Assembly (NCBI RefSeq): GCF_947499265.1
Contig: NZ_CANMNK010000003.1
Location: 372,001-436,000 of the forward strand
DNA from: an uncultured Roseobacter sp.
GTDB taxonomy: Bacteria > Pseudomonadota > Alphaproteobacteria > Rhodobacterales > Rhodobacteraceae
Direction of reading: 5' to 3'
Length of the DNA: 64,000 nucleotides
The notes beneath the pieces were generated by a model. The model was not told the DNA's origin, did not search any database, and saw only the letters and a program-made list of their open reading frames with translations. A program made the position numbers and the translations under genes. Of the stretch, positions 13,089 through 23,913 are shown in pieces (the first letter of the stretch is position 1; every line of letters begins with the position of its first letter).

Positions 13089-14609
13089 TCAGCCATTTTG
13101 GCCATGACGTACCGGCCCATCGTGCAAAAACGTGCCAACGTTAAGATAGCGGCGCAACGTATCCTCGGCCCCATTGTTCTGAAGCGACGTCAGACAGGCC
13201 GCAAACAGATCACGGAACCCGGCGTGGGTGCCCACGTCACCGTAGATCGCCTCTTGTTCCAGCCATACATCCGGGTTGGTTTGCGCGGCCACCGCCACGG
13301 GGTGCAATACCTCCCAATTGGGATCATTCGCAGCAATTTCAGCGCCCTTGTCGGTGCTCCCAGCGCAATATCTGCACCACAGCGCAGCACTCAACGCGAG
13401 GCCAACGGGCTGCCTGCCCTGCGCAAGATTATCGCGCACGGAGGGAATGGTGAATTTCGGTTGCCGGTTTGAACCGTCAAAGCACAGGCGCGCGATTTGA
13501 TCAGCCACCCCGATGTTCTCAATCCGATGACAGATCAGATCAAGGTATTCCGCTGGTGTATAGCCGGTGACATCGGGCACGAGATGCAGCACATCGTCGG
13601 TGAGCACTTTGCGCAGATACGCGCGGATAACGGGGGTTTTGATGGCCTCATGCGCGAATTCGACCCCCATGAGGGCGGCCGGATAGGCCAGTATCGCATG
13701 CCCGCCATTCAGAATGCGGATCTTCATCTTTTCAAAGTCGTGGATGTCTTTGGTGAAGGTGACCCCGACAGTTTCCAAGGCAGGTCGCCCATTCACGAAA
13801 TTGTCCTCCAGCACCCATTGCCGGAAAGGTTCACAAAAGACCGGGAAATTATCGGAAATCCCGAAGTTATCCGCCAGCAGGGCGCGCTCACGATCACCGG
13901 TGGCCGGGGTGATCCTGTCGACCATGGCATTGGGGAAGCTGACGTGATCGCTGATCCACGCCGCGAGATCCGCATCAATTGCCTGTGCGATCCCCAGCAC
14001 CGCGGCCCGCGTTGCATCGCCATTGCCCGGCAGGTTGTCACAGGACATCACGGTGAAAGGCGCGGTGCCAGCGGCCTTGCGGATCGCCAGGGCAGAGACA
14101 ATGCCGCCGAAGACCGTATGCGCCGACCCCGGAGTGGCGATATCGGCGGCCACCAGCGGATGGGTCAGGTCAAACTGGCCGCTTGCGCTGTCGACAAAAT
14201 ATCCACCCTCGGTCACGGTTAGGGAGACGATCCGCGTCTCCGGGTCGGTCATTTGCGCCAGGACCGACGCATTTGCCGATGGCTCTACGTCCAGGAAATT
14301 GGTCATGCAGCCAACAACACTGGCGGTGAGCGCCTCACCATCCACTTCCACGACAGAATAAAGCCAATCCTGTTCCGACAACTCCGCCCGCATCCGCGCA
14401 TCCGGGGCCCGCACCCCTGCCCCGCAAATCCCCCACGCGGGATCGCTTTGCTGATTGTGCAGATCTTCGAAGTAAATGGCCTGATGCGCGCGGTGAAAAT
14501 TGCCCACGCCCACATGCAGGATGCCGGGCCGCAGTGCCGCGCGATCATATTGTGGCACGGATATGGTGCCGGCCAGGGAGGCGAGCGATTTTTCTGTCAG
14601 CTTGATCAT
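13089..14609 (-). CDS. mtlK: Mannitol 2-dehydrogenase (long-chain polyol dehydrogenase)
   Basis: Oxidises mannitol to fructose with NAD+ in the cytoplasm. The 506-aa protein begins with a Rossmann region (ILHVGVGNFHRAHQ) and has the family catalytic motif KIRILNGGH, giving the Lys-x4-Asn-x2-His triad. It follows smoS by one base (ATG at 14609) and precedes the kinase gene. Activity on D-arabinitol or sorbitol is also possible for this family. Confidence 0.92.
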   Translation of the reverse strand: MIKLTEKSLASLAGTISVPQYDRAALRPGILHVGVGNFHRAHQAIYFEDLHNQQSDPAWGICGAGVRAPDARMRAELSEQDWLYSVVEVDGEALTASVVGCMTNFLDVEPSANASVLAQMTDPETRIVSLTVTEGGYFVDSASGQFDLTHPLVAADIATPGSAHTVFGGIVSALAIRKAAGTAPFTVMSCDNLPGNGDATRAAVLGIAQAIDADLAAWISDHVSFPNAMVDRITPATGDRERALLADNFGISDNFPVFCEPFRQWVLEDNFVNGRPALETVGVTFTKDIHDFEKMKIRILNGGHAILAYPAALMGVEFAHEAIKTPVIRAYLRKVLTDDVLHLVPDVTGYTPAEYLDLICHRIENIGVADQIARLCFDGSNRQPKFTIPSVRDNLAQGRQPVGLALSAALWCRYCAGSTDKGAEIAANDPNWEVLHPVAVAAQTNPDVWLEQEAIYGDVGTHAGFRDLFAACLTSLQNNGAEDTLRRYLNVGTFLHDGPVRHGQNG

Positions 14610-14610
14610 G

Positions 14611-15380
14611 TCAACTCATCCAGTTCCCGCCGTCCACATTGTAGGTCTGCGCCACGACGTAATCCGCCTCTTCAGAGGCCAGAAAAACGGCCATGCCTGT
14701 GAGGTCCTCTGCCGTCCCCAACCGCCCGTAAGGCACCGCAGCAGCAACCTGACGCTTCTTCTCGCCTTTGGGGATCTTTTCGTATTTCGCGAAATGCGCA
14801 TCGACCTCATCCCAATGGGCGCCATCCACCACGCCCGGGGCGATGGCATTCACGTTGATCCCATGCTGGATCAGGCTCAGCCCTGCCGATTGCGTAAGGC
14901 TGATCACCGCCGCTTTGGTGGCACAATAGACCGTTACCACGGCCTCGCCGCGCCGACCGGCCTGGCTTGCCATGTTGATGATTTTACCGCCATGGCCCTG
15001 GGCAATCATCTGATTTGCCACCGCCTGCATCATGAAGAGACAGCCAGAGACATTGATCGAAAAGAGCCGGTCGTAACTCTCGCGCGTCACATCCGTGATC
15101 GGGGCCAGATCAAAGACCGCTGCGTTGTTGATCAGAATATCGACCCGCCCCAGTTCCACGACAACCTGCGCCATGCAATCGTCGATGGAACTCTGCCGGG
15201 TGACGTCCAGCGCCACCGCTGTGGCGCCCTCACCCAATTCTTCCGCAGCACGCCGAACGGCTGCAAAGTCAATGTCCGCCAAAGCCACCTGCGCCCCTTC
15301 ATGCAGATAGGCCTTGGCGAACGCCAGCCCGATCCCTCGGGCCGCACCCGTGATCAGCGCCGTTTTGCCGGACAGTCGAT

Positions 15381-15384
<4 letters not shown>
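14611..15384 (-). CDS. smoS: Sorbitol dehydrogenase (short-chain dehydrogenase/reductase)
   Basis: Classical SDR that oxidises D-sorbitol to fructose (L-iditol/galactitol side activities are known for SmoS). The 257-aa protein has TGAARGIG at the cofactor site, NNAAVFD, the active-site Ser in NMASQAG and YCATK with the catalytic Tyr and Lys. The start appears to be TTG at 15384, whose last two bases begin the smoK stop TGA; an AGGGA element lies eight bases upstream. Gene order smoK-smoS-mtlK matches the Rhodobacter sphaeroides polyol operon. Confidence 0.9.
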
Positions 15385-16379
<995 letters not shown>

Positions 16380-16391
16380 GGTCTTATTCCT

Positions 16392-17222
16392 TTACTTCAC
16401 CGCGCCGAACGTCAGGCCGCGCACGAGTTGTTTCTGGCTGAACCAGCCCATGATCAGGATTGGTGCAATGGCCATTGTCGAGGCCGCTGAGAGTTTCGCG
16501 TAAAAGAGCCCTTCAGGACTGGAGTAGCTGGCAATAAAGGCGGTCAGCGGTGCCGCCTTGGCAGCGGTCAGATTGAGCGTCCAGAAAGCTTCGTTCCAGG
16601 CGAGAATGAAATTCAACAGCAGTGTTGATGCGATGCCCGGAACCGCCATGGGCGTGAGAACATAGATGATCTCCTTGGGCAGCGACGCGCCGTCCATCCG
16701 AGCCGCCTCAAGGATCTCGCCGGGGATTTCCTTGAAGTAGGTGTAGAGCATCCAGATGATGATCGGCAGGTTGATGAGCATCAAGACGATGGTCAGCCCA
16801 AGGCGTGTGTCCAGCAGGCCCATTTTGATGAAGAGCAGGTAGATCGGATAGAGCACACCCACCGCTGGCAGCATCTTGGTCGACAACATCCACAGCAGGA
16901 TGTCCTTGGTCCGCCTGGAGGGCACAAAGGCCATCGACCAGGCGGCGGGCACCGCGATGATCAGACCCAGGATGGTCGACCCGCCCGCGATGAAGACCGA
17001 ATTCCACAGGAAACGCATGTAGTTGGAGCGTTCCTGCACAACGGCATAGTTCTCCAGCGTCCAGTCGAAGAACAGAAAGACGGGTGGGTTGCTGATGGCC
17101 TGGGCCTCGGTCTTGAAGCTGGTCAGGATCGTCCACAGGATCGGGAAGAAGATGACCAGACCGATGGACCAGGCGATTGCGGTGTTCAGAGCTTTGCGAT
17201 TGTTTGTAACAGCACGTGCCAT
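16392..17222 (-). CDS. smoG: Sorbitol/mannitol ABC transporter permease 2
   Basis: Inner-membrane MalG-type permease of 276 aa with about six hydrophobic segments, the first at roughly residues 13-32. The cytoplasmic EAA loop that contacts the ATPase is seen as EAARMDGASLPKEI. It lies between smoF and smoK with short gaps and pairs with SmoF as a heterodimeric channel. Confidence 0.91.
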   Translation of the reverse strand: MARAVTNNRKALNTAIAWSIGLVIFFPILWTILTSFKTEAQAISNPPVFLFFDWTLENYAVVQERSNYMRFLWNSVFIAGGSTILGLIIAVPAAWSMAFVPSRRTKDILLWMLSTKMLPAVGVLYPIYLLFIKMGLLDTRLGLTIVLMLINLPIIIWMLYTYFKEIPGEILEAARMDGASLPKEIIYVLTPMAVPGIASTLLLNFILAWNEAFWTLNLTAAKAAPLTAFIASYSSPEGLFYAKLSAASTMAIAPILIMGWFSQKQLVRGLTFGAVK

Positions 17223-17232
17223 GATTTGCTCC

Positions 17233-18099
17233 TCACGCGTCCAGGTTTTTGCCGACGATGCGCATCAGGAAGATGGCAACGATATTGGCAAGGATGATGG
17301 CGTAGACACCGCCCGCGGACCCTAATCCGACGTTCTGACTCTCCAGCACGCGCTGGAAGATCAGGTAGGAGAGTGTCTTGGTGCCGAACGCACCGCCGGT
17401 GGTGACGAAAATCTCCGCAAAGATCGACAGCAGGAAGATCGTCTGGATCAGCACGACAATCGTGATGGCGCGCGCCAGATGCGGCAGGATGAGGTACCAG
17501 AACCGGCTCATGAAGGACGCGCCGTCCATCTCAGCCGCCTCCAGTTGCTCGCTATCAAGCGACTGCACGGCGGTCAGCAGGATCAAGGTTGCAAAGGGCA
17601 GCCACTGCCAGCTCACGATCATCACAATCGATTGCATCGAGGCCTGACTAAGCCATTCGACCGGGGTAGCGCCGAAGAATTTCCAGACATAGGCAAAGAG
17701 CCCGTTGACCGGATCCATGAACATGTTCTTCCAAACCAGCGCTGACACGGTGGGCATGACAAAGAAGGGTGCGATCACGAGGATCCTGACGATGCCCTGC
17801 CCCCACATGGGCTGGTCCAGCAGCAGGGCCAGAATGATGCCGAGGACGATGGTGATGATGAGCACACCGCCCACGATGACCAAGGTGGCCTGTACACTTG
17901 GCCAGAAGGCGCTCGAACCTATGAAACGTGTGTAGTTATCGAAACCCGCCCAACCAAGGTCGCCACCGCGCAGTGGCAGGTATTTGCGGAATGAAAACCA
18001 AAGGGTCATCGTCAATGGCACGAGCATCCAACCCAAAAGAAGGATCACGGCAGGTGCCATCATCAATCTGGCTGCGGATCGGGATTGTTGGGTCGCCAT
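17233..18099 (-). CDS. smoF: Sorbitol/mannitol ABC transporter permease 1
   Basis: MalF-type permease of 288 aa with six predicted membrane spans and the EAA loop EAAEMDGASFMSRF. The ATG at 18099 is chosen because AGGAG lies eight bases upstream; the frame extends to 18144 without a recognisable N-terminus there. A GC-rich hairpin region separates it from smoE, suggesting that permease levels are set below those of the binding protein. Confidence 0.91.
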   Translation of the reverse strand: MATQQSRSAARLMMAPAVILLLGWMLVPLTMTLWFSFRKYLPLRGGDLGWAGFDNYTRFIGSSAFWPSVQATLVIVGGVLIITIVLGIILALLLDQPMWGQGIVRILVIAPFFVMPTVSALVWKNMFMDPVNGLFAYVWKFFGATPVEWLSQASMQSIVMIVSWQWLPFATLILLTAVQSLDSEQLEAAEMDGASFMSRFWYLILPHLARAITIVVLIQTIFLLSIFAEIFVTTGGAFGTKTLSYLIFQRVLESQNVGLGSAGGVYAIILANIVAIFLMRIVGKNLDA

Positions 18100-18181
18100 A
18101 ACACATCTCCTCTGTTGACGGACAAATCTGCCGCCTGGAAACAATCAGTCGAATGGAACGAGTGGTAAATAAGTGTCCAGA

Positions 18182-18223
18182 GGGCGGCGGACCGCCCCCT
18201 GGTAAGTCGAAGGGGGCCTTACC
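18182..18223 (-). promoter_or_regulatory. Intercistronic hairpins between smoE and smoF
   Basis: GGGCGG and CCGCCC pair around a four-base loop (18182-18197), and GGTAAG pairs with CTTACC (18201-18223); an alternative GCCCCC/GGGGGC pairing links the two. There is no T-run on the minus strand, so this looks like an mRNA-stabilising or partial-stop structure just after smoE rather than a full terminator. Such structures commonly keep a binding-protein mRNA more abundant than its permease mRNA. Confidence 0.5.
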
Positions 18224-19523
18224 TGTAGCCTGCCGCTTCCATTGCGTCGTTGGTCAAGGCCTGAGCTTTTGCCAACGCTTCTTCTACTGTTTGCTGACCT
18301 GCATAGACTGCCGAGAATTCCTGGCTGACCTCTGTTGCAATGCCAGCGAATTCAGGGATCGCTGCGAACTGAATGCCTACGTAGGGGCTTGGTTCCACGG
18401 TGGAGTCGTTCGGATCAGCTGAAAGGATCGAGTCCAGCGTTTTCTGAGCGAAAGGAACCTCCTGATAGTTCGGGTTCTCATAAAGCGAGGCCCGTGCGCC
18501 CGGAGGCACGTTTGCCCAGCCTTCGTTCTCCGCGACCAACTCGATGTACTCTTTGGAAGTGGCCCATTCGATGAACTCTTTTGCTGCGTCTTCTTTCTGA
18601 GTACCGGCAGGAATTGCCAGAGCCCAGGCCCAGAGCCAGTTCGACCGCTTGCCAAGACCGGTATCGGGGGCCAATGCAAATCCAACCTTATCCGCGACGG
18701 TGGAGTCGTCGGGGTTGGTCACGAAGGATGCCGCAACTGTGGCGTCGATCCACATGCCGCATTTGCCCTGCTGGAACAGCGACAGGTTTTCGTTGAACCC
18801 GTTTGTGGCATATCCCGGAGGGCCCGCGTCATTCATCAGGTTGACGTAGAAGTTCAGCGTGTCGGCCCAGGGCTGTGTGTCGAACTGGGCGTTCCAGTCC
18901 ATGTCAAACCAGCGGGCGCCAAAAGAGTTTGACATCGCTGTGATGAAAGCACCGCCTTCACCCCAGCCGGCCTTGCCGCGCAGGCAAATGCCGTTGATCT
19001 CGTTGTCGCGGTCCGTCATCGCGCGGGCGGCTTCGCCGATGAAATCCCATGTCGGGGCATCGGGCATTTCCATGCCAGCCGCTTCCATCAGATCGGTGCG
19101 GTACATGATCATGGACGATTCGCCATAAAACGGCGCCGCATAGAGCGTGCCGTCGTGAGACAGACCACCGGACATGGCGGGCAAGATGTCACCCACGTCG
19201 TATTCCTCGGACAGACCGTCCAATGGAACCAGCCAGCCATTCGCGCCCCAGATCGGCGTCTCATACATGCCGATTGTCATGATGTCGAAAGCACCGCCCT
19301 TGGTTGAGATGTCAGTCGTTACCCGCTGACGCAGCACGTTTTCTTCCAACGTCACCCACTCAACGGTGTGCCCCGTCTTCTCGGTGAAGTTGTCCGTGTA
19401 GCCTTGCATGCGGATCATGTCGCCGTTGTTGACTGTAGCGATTGTGAGCGTCTCTGCGGTGGCAGCAGTAGACAGCGCTGCAATAGCGCAAGCGCCCATA
19501 AGGCGGCTTACCGTGTAGATCAT
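18219..19523 (-). CDS. smoE: Sorbitol/mannitol-binding periplasmic protein
   Basis: Extracellular solute-binding protein family 1, the periplasmic receptor of the SmoEFGK importer. The 434-aa precursor has a Sec signal peptide (positively charged start, hydrophobic ACAIAALS, cleavage after ATA near residue 23). The ATG at 19523 follows a strong GGGAGGAA ribosome-binding site, favoured over the upstream start at 19544. It is the first structural gene after the regulator and probably the most strongly expressed. The substrate is inferred from smoS and mtlK downstream. Confidence 0.9.
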   Translation of the reverse strand: MIYTVSRLMGACAIAALSTAATAETLTIATVNNGDMIRMQGYTDNFTEKTGHTVEWVTLEENVLRQRVTTDISTKGGAFDIMTIGMYETPIWGANGWLVPLDGLSEEYDVGDILPAMSGGLSHDGTLYAAPFYGESSMIMYRTDLMEAAGMEMPDAPTWDFIGEAARAMTDRDNEINGICLRGKAGWGEGGAFITAMSNSFGARWFDMDWNAQFDTQPWADTLNFYVNLMNDAGPPGYATNGFNENLSLFQQGKCGMWIDATVAASFVTNPDDSTVADKVGFALAPDTGLGKRSNWLWAWALAIPAGTQKEDAAKEFIEWATSKEYIELVAENEGWANVPPGARASLYENPNYQEVPFAQKTLDSILSADPNDSTVEPSPYVGIQFAAIPEFAGIATEVSQEFSAVYAGQQTVEEALAKAQALTNDAMEAAGYR

Positions 19524-19545
19524 TAGTTCCTCCCAAAACGTCATA

Positions 19546-19559
19546 TGAGCTTTTGCTCA
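19546..19559. promoter_or_regulatory. Candidate operator of the SorC-type regulator
   Basis: A perfect inverted repeat TGAGC-tttt-GCTCA lies 23 bases upstream of the smoE start codon, in the 112-base gap between the regulator and smoE. This is where an operator of the adjacent SorC-family protein would be expected. Assignment rests on symmetry and position only. Confidence 0.4.
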
Positions 19560-19635
19560 CCGTGATGACAATTATTCACAACTATGTGCGCGCGAGTCAA
19601 CCAAATTCTTGGCGCCATATGTATTCTAGGTTGAA

Positions 19636-20586
19636 TTATGCCAATAAATGGCGGGCGCAGGTCTCGTCGGTAATCAAACCCGAAATGAGCTGGCCTTTCA
19701 GGGCTGCCGCAAGCGCTTCGTACTTACGTACGCCTGCGGCGATGCACACAATCGGGGATCCGGCCGTGTCGGCGCGCACGCCGTTGATCAAGGCATTTGA
19801 GCCGCCCTCCAGGTATTTGCCATCACTGTCGAAGGCCCAGCCAACAATCTCGCCGACAGCCCCCCGGGCCAGCAGCTCATCGATTTCGGCCGTGTCGATG
19901 AACCCGTCAATGATCATCGGCGCCGTGTGGGACACATCGCCAATACCAACAAAGGCAATGTCACACTCACGCGCCAGCTTCAGTGCGGTTTGCGCGTGGC
20001 GCAAGCCGAGATAAAAATCCCTGTCGGCCTCGCTTTCGGCATGCAGCGGCAATGCCAGTGGAAAATGGCGGGCTCCCACGCGGTCCGCGAGGCGCATGAT
20101 CACCTGATACACCGTGGCCGAGCCGTCGCGCGCGGCGTTACCAATCAGGGACACCAACCTGTGATTTGGAAAATCAAGCACGGGCATTTCGTCGACAACC
20201 TGGCGCAGGGTCCGCCCGGTTCCGAGCGAAATCACCAAGTCTTCGCTGTTTTTCAAAACGCGCTCGATCTCCTTGGCAGCGACAGGTGCGATGGACTTCA
20301 CGGGATCCATACCTTCGGGCAACGCGGGCGCGACCCGCGCAAGGGTCAGACCGAACTGTGCCTTCAAGGCGCGCTCAAGCTCCAGACAAGCCGCGATCGG
20401 GTGGTTCAGGCGCACAGCGATCAAACCATCCGCAACGGCCCGCGCGACCAGACGCTGTGCGCGTTGACGCGAAATGCCGAGCTCGCGCGCGATGTGATCC
20501 TGCGTCATGCCCCCCAGATAGTACATCCAACCCGCACGGGCCGCGAGGTCGACCGCGGGCTCGTCTGTGCCTGATTTAGCTGCCAT
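19636..20586 (-). CDS. SorC/DeoR-type sugar-binding transcriptional regulator
   Basis: A 316-aa regulator with an N-terminal helix-turn-helix (residues about 17-55, including MTQDHIARELGISRQR) and a C-terminal sugar-phosphate-isomerase-like effector domain of the SorC family (VISLGTG, LVSLIGN, FVGIGDVS). It probably controls the downstream smoEFGK-smoS-mtlK genes, with a polyol or a phosphorylated sugar as effector. The ATG at 20586 follows GGAGAGG and overlaps the end of the HAD gene by 11 bases, so the two are co-transcribed. Confidence 0.87.
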   Translation of the reverse strand: MAAKSGTDEPAVDLAARAGWMYYLGGMTQDHIARELGISRQRAQRLVARAVADGLIAVRLNHPIAACLELERALKAQFGLTLARVAPALPEGMDPVKSIAPVAAKEIERVLKNSEDLVISLGTGRTLRQVVDEMPVLDFPNHRLVSLIGNAARDGSATVYQVIMRLADRVGARHFPLALPLHAESEADRDFYLGLRHAQTALKLARECDIAFVGIGDVSHTAPMIIDGFIDTAEIDELLARGAVGEIVGWAFDSDGKYLEGGSNALINGVRADTAGSPIVCIAAGVRKYEALAAALKGQLISGLITDETCARHLLA

Positions 20587-21319
20587 GTACCTCTCCGTCC
20601 GGTCTCCGCCCGATGCCCGGCGCTTGGTCGAATAACTCATCAAATGCGCTGACCTTGAAATGCGGCCCCTTCGGAAACCCCGCGACCTCGATGTCAGTGT
20701 CGGCCATTTTGCGCATATGTGCGCCCCCTGTAAACCAGGCCGCGTGCATGCCCGCGGAAAGGGCCGCCTGCAAGCCCACGCTGCTGTCTTCGACAACCAG
20801 GCATTTGTCCGGCGCGGTATTCATCTTTCGGGCGGCGTGCAGGAACAGATCGGGCGCGGGTTTGCCATGGGCTACTTCGGAAGCTGTAAAGACCCGATCG
20901 CCAAATCGGGCGCGCACACCCGTCAGCTCAAGCGAGCGCGCAACCCGAATGGGGCTGCTGGAGGTGGCGATGCAAAACGGCACGGTGAGATGATCGAGCA
21001 ATGCCTCCACCCCCGCTACCAGCCGCAGATCGGTCTCGAAGGTCTCAAACAGGCGCTGGCGGTAGTCGCTTTCGAACCGGGCGGGCAAGCGCACGCCGAA
21101 GAGATCGTAAACGCATCCGGCGACGGTGGGAAAACTGCGGCCCAGAAAATGCTCGCGCACAAATGCGACGTCAATCTGGATGTCCCACCCGCTGAGCAGC
21201 GCAATCAGGGTTTCCGCGCTGATGACCTCGCTGTCGATCACCACGCCGTCGCAATCCAGGATCAGCAAGTCAGGCTCCAAAAGCCGGTTCCTTGCAGAAT
21301 GATCCGTTTTGTGTTGCAT
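20576..21319 (-). CDS. HAD-superfamily phosphatase (subfamily IA)
   Basis: A 247-aa haloacid-dehalogenase-like hydrolase. Motif I is LDCDGVVIDSE with both catalytic Asp residues, motif II is ATSSSP, the Lys of motif III is in AHGKPAPD, and motif IV is VVEDSSVG. A cap domain lies between motifs I and II. It resembles beta-phosphoglucomutase-like and 2-deoxyglucose-6-phosphatase-like enzymes. Its place ahead of the polyol regulator suggests removal of a toxic or dead-end sugar or polyol phosphate; that role is inferred. Confidence 0.82.
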   Translation of the reverse strand: MQHKTDHSARNRLLEPDLLILDCDGVVIDSEVISAETLIALLSGWDIQIDVAFVREHFLGRSFPTVAGCVYDLFGVRLPARFESDYRQRLFETFETDLRLVAGVEALLDHLTVPFCIATSSSPIRVARSLELTGVRARFGDRVFTASEVAHGKPAPDLFLHAARKMNTAPDKCLVVEDSSVGLQAALSAGMHAAWFTGGAHMRKMADTDIEVAGFPKGPHFKVSAFDELFDQAPGIGRRPDGEVHGS

Positions 21320-21398
21320 CTATGATGACCCCGAGTGAAGCCCGGAACATCGCCAGAAGTGACGGGAATTTCAACTGCAAAGCCAGAATTGTCGGCAA

Positions 21399-22040
21399 TC
21401 AGACCTTCAGCGTGCTGGCTTCCTGGGCCAAAGCTTCGATCCCGGTCCAGTCACCCGCCAACACCATATCCGCCGGTGCGACCCAGCTGCCGCCCGCACA
21501 AATCACATTGGGCAATGACAGATAGCTCTCGGCGTTTTTGGGGCTGACCCCCCCTGTCGGACAAAAAGAGATTTGCGGCAATGGCCCCCCGATGGCTTTG
21601 AGCGCGGGCGCGCCTCCCGAGGCTTCGGCAGGGAAAAACTTGAGCACATCATAGCCCCGCTCAAAGAGCCGCATGGCCTCTGATGCGGTCGCGGCCCCGG
21701 CAAGCAAGGGCAGGTCTTCTGCCTCGCAAGCATCAAGCAGCGCGTCAGTTGCCCCCGGGGACACACCGAACTTGGCCCCGGCGGCTTTGGCGTTCTTGAC
21801 GTCCTGCGGCGTGACAAGCGTGCCCGCCCCAACCACACCGCCAGGAACTTTCGCCATTTCCGAAATCACCTCCAGCGCAGCCGGGGTGCGCAGGGTGACC
21901 TCCAGCGCGGGCAAGCCACCGGCCACCAGTGCTTCGGCCAGAGGCCGCGCGTGACCTGCGTCCTTTACAACCAGAACCGGAACGATGGGGGCCAAACCGC
22001 AAATCTCTCGGGCCTGCCTGCTGGCGTCCTGCGGCGTCAT
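21399..22040 (-). CDS. eda: KDPG/KHG aldolase
   Basis: Cleaves 2-keto-3-deoxy-6-phosphogluconate to pyruvate and glyceraldehyde-3-phosphate, the last Entner-Doudoroff step. The 213-aa class I aldolase has the catalytic Glu in ALEVTLRTP, GAGTLVTPQD, and the Schiff-base Lys in LKFFPAEASGG. It starts 15 bases after the edd stop. The 79 bases before the HAD gene show no clear terminator. Confidence 0.94.
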   Translation of the reverse strand: MTPQDASRQAREICGLAPIVPVLVVKDAGHARPLAEALVAGGLPALEVTLRTPAALEVISEMAKVPGGVVGAGTLVTPQDVKNAKAAGAKFGVSPGATDALLDACEAEDLPLLAGAATASEAMRLFERGYDVLKFFPAEASGGAPALKAIGGPLPQISFCPTGGVSPKNAESYLSLPNVICAGGSWVAPADMVLAGDWTGIEALAQEASTLKV

Positions 22041-22055
22041 GGCAGGTTCCTTTCC

Positions 22056-23861
22056 TTAAAAGAGCACACTTGCGCCGGTGTCGGCAGTGCCAACAGACCG
22101 GCGGAATTGCGCAAAAAGCTCACGGCCAAGACCGAATTCATTGGCGCCCAGATTGACCCGCACCGCCGCGCGGTCAAGCACGCCGGGGGTCAATATGTCA
22201 AGGTCCCCCGCCACCGCGTCCACACGCAGGATATCGCCGTCCTGCAGTTTAGAGATCGCACCGCCGTCCAAGGCCTCGGGGCTGACGTGAATGGCCGATG
22301 GTACAGACCCTGACGCACCGGACATGCGCCCGTCGGTCACCAGCGCCACGTTGATCCCTTTGGCCTGCAGGTTTTTCAGCACCGGGGTCAGGCTGTGCAA
22401 CTCGGGCATGCCGTTGGCTTTCGGCCCCTGAAAGCGCACCACGACCACGGTATCTTCGATGATTTCACCAGCCTTGCAGGCGGCTTTCACGTCTTCCTGA
22501 TCGTTGAACACACGCACCGGTGCCTCCACGATCTGATGTTCCGGTTTCACGGCGGACACCTTCATCACCGCGTTCCCAAGCGACCCGTTAAGGCGCTTCA
22601 AGCCGCCCGTCGGCTGGAAAGGGTCGGAAGCCGGGCGCACGATCTTCTCGTTCAGGCTCTTTGCCGTGCCATCTTCCCAGACGACCACACCGTCGCGCAA
22701 CTTGGGTTCTCGCGTGTAGACCTCGAGGCCACCCCCACCGACGGTTTTGGTATCCGGATGCAGCAGACCTGCCCCCAGCAATTCGCGGATCAGGTATCCC
22801 AGACCGCCTGCCGCGTGGAAATGGTTCACATCCGCCAGACCGTTCGGATAGACCCGCGCCAGCAGCGGCGTGACTTCTGACAGATCGGAGAAATCCTGCC
22901 AGTCGAGGATGATACCCCCCGCGCGCGCCATGGCGACAAGGTGGATCAGCAGGTTGGTCGAGCCGCCCGTCGCGTTGAGCCCGATAATGCCGTTCACATA
23001 GGCCTTTTCATCCAGCACATCGCAGACCGGCAGATAGTTGTCCCCCAGATCGGAATGCGCAAGTGCACGCTGGGCCCCCGCCTGGGTCAGCGCATCCCGC
23101 AGGCCGGTGTTCGGCGTCACGAAACTTGACCCCGGCAGATGCATGCCCATGAATTCCATCAGCATCTGGTTGGTATTCGCAGTGCCATAAAAGGTGCAGG
23201 TACCCGGGCCATGGTAGGCGCCCATTTCCGCCTTCATCAATGCGTCACGACCCACTTCGCCGGCGGCAAACTTCTGGCGCACCTGGCTTTTTTCATCGTT
23301 GGACAGGCCTGAGGTCATCGGCCCGGCGGGCAGGAATACCGTCGGGATATGCCCAAAGGTCTGCGCGGCAATGATCAGCCCCGGCACGATCTTGTCGCAG
23401 ACGCCCAGATAGACCGCGGCGTCAAAGGTGTTGTGGGTCATGGCGATACCGGTCGCCATCGCGATCAGATCGCGCGAAAACAGGCTCAGCTCCATGCCGG
23501 GCTCGCCCTGGGTGACACCATCGCACATTGCAGGCACGCCGCCAGCCACCTGCGCCGTGGCCCCAGCGGCACGTGCGGCCTCACGGATCAGCTCCGGGAA
23601 CCGCTCGAATGGCTGATGCGCGGACAGCATGTCATTGTAGGTGGTGACAATGCCGAGGTTCGGCGCGGTTTCATGGGCCATGGCCGACTGGTCCGGGCCC
23701 GCGCCGGCATAGGCGTGCGCCTGGCCACTGCAGCTGAGATGCCCGCGGGCGGGCCCCTTGACCCGCGCATCGGCCATGCGTTTCAGATAGTCGCCCCGTG
23801 GCCCTTCGCTGCGCGCAATGATGCGGTCCGTGACGCGGGCAATCGTGTCATTCAAAGTCAT
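22056..23861 (-). CDS. edd: Phosphogluconate dehydratase
   Basis: Dehydrates 6-phosphogluconate to KDPG. The 601-aa IlvD/Edd-family protein needs an Fe-S cluster; the cysteines in [10 protein letters not shown] and GVCDKIVPG are conserved. [10 protein letters not shown] near the C-terminus is a family block. The ATG at 23861 follows GGAGGGAA; upstream in-frame residues to 23936 are not supported. It forms gap-edd-eda with its neighbours, and the usual zwf-pgl genes are not in the window. Confidence 0.94.
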   Translation of the reverse strand: MTLNDTIARVTDRIIARSEGPRGDYLKRMADARVKGPARGHLSCSGQAHAYAGAGPDQSAMAHETAPNLGIVTTYNDMLSAHQPFERFPELIREAARAAGATAQVAGGVPAMCDGVTQGEPGMELSLFSRDLIAMATGIAMTHNTFDAAVYLGVCDKIVPGLIIAAQTFGHIPTVFLPAGPMTSGLSNDEKSQVRQKFAAGEVGRDALMKAEMGAYHGPGTCTFYGTANTNQMLMEFMGMHLPGSSFVTPNTGLRDALTQAGAQRALAHSDLGDNYLPVCDVLDEKAYVNGIIGLNATGGSTNLLIHLVAMARAGGIILDWQDFSDLSEVTPLLARVYPNGLADVNHFHAAGGLGYLIRELLGAGLLHPDTKTVGGGGLEVYTREPKLRDGVVVWEDGTAKSLNEKIVRPASDPFQPTGGLKRLNGSLGNAVMKVSAVKPEHQIVEAPVRVFNDQEDVKAACKAGEIIEDTVVVVRFQGPKANGMPELHSLTPVLKNLQAKGINVALVTDGRMSGASGSVPSAIHVSPEALDGGAISKLQDGDILRVDAVAGDLDILTPGVLDRAAVRVNLGANEFGLGRELFAQFRRSVGTADTGASVLF

Positions 23862-23913
23862 CTCGGTTCCCTCCGAGCTTGGGCGCTCAGGTGCTGGTGC
23901 CAGATGTTTGGCT

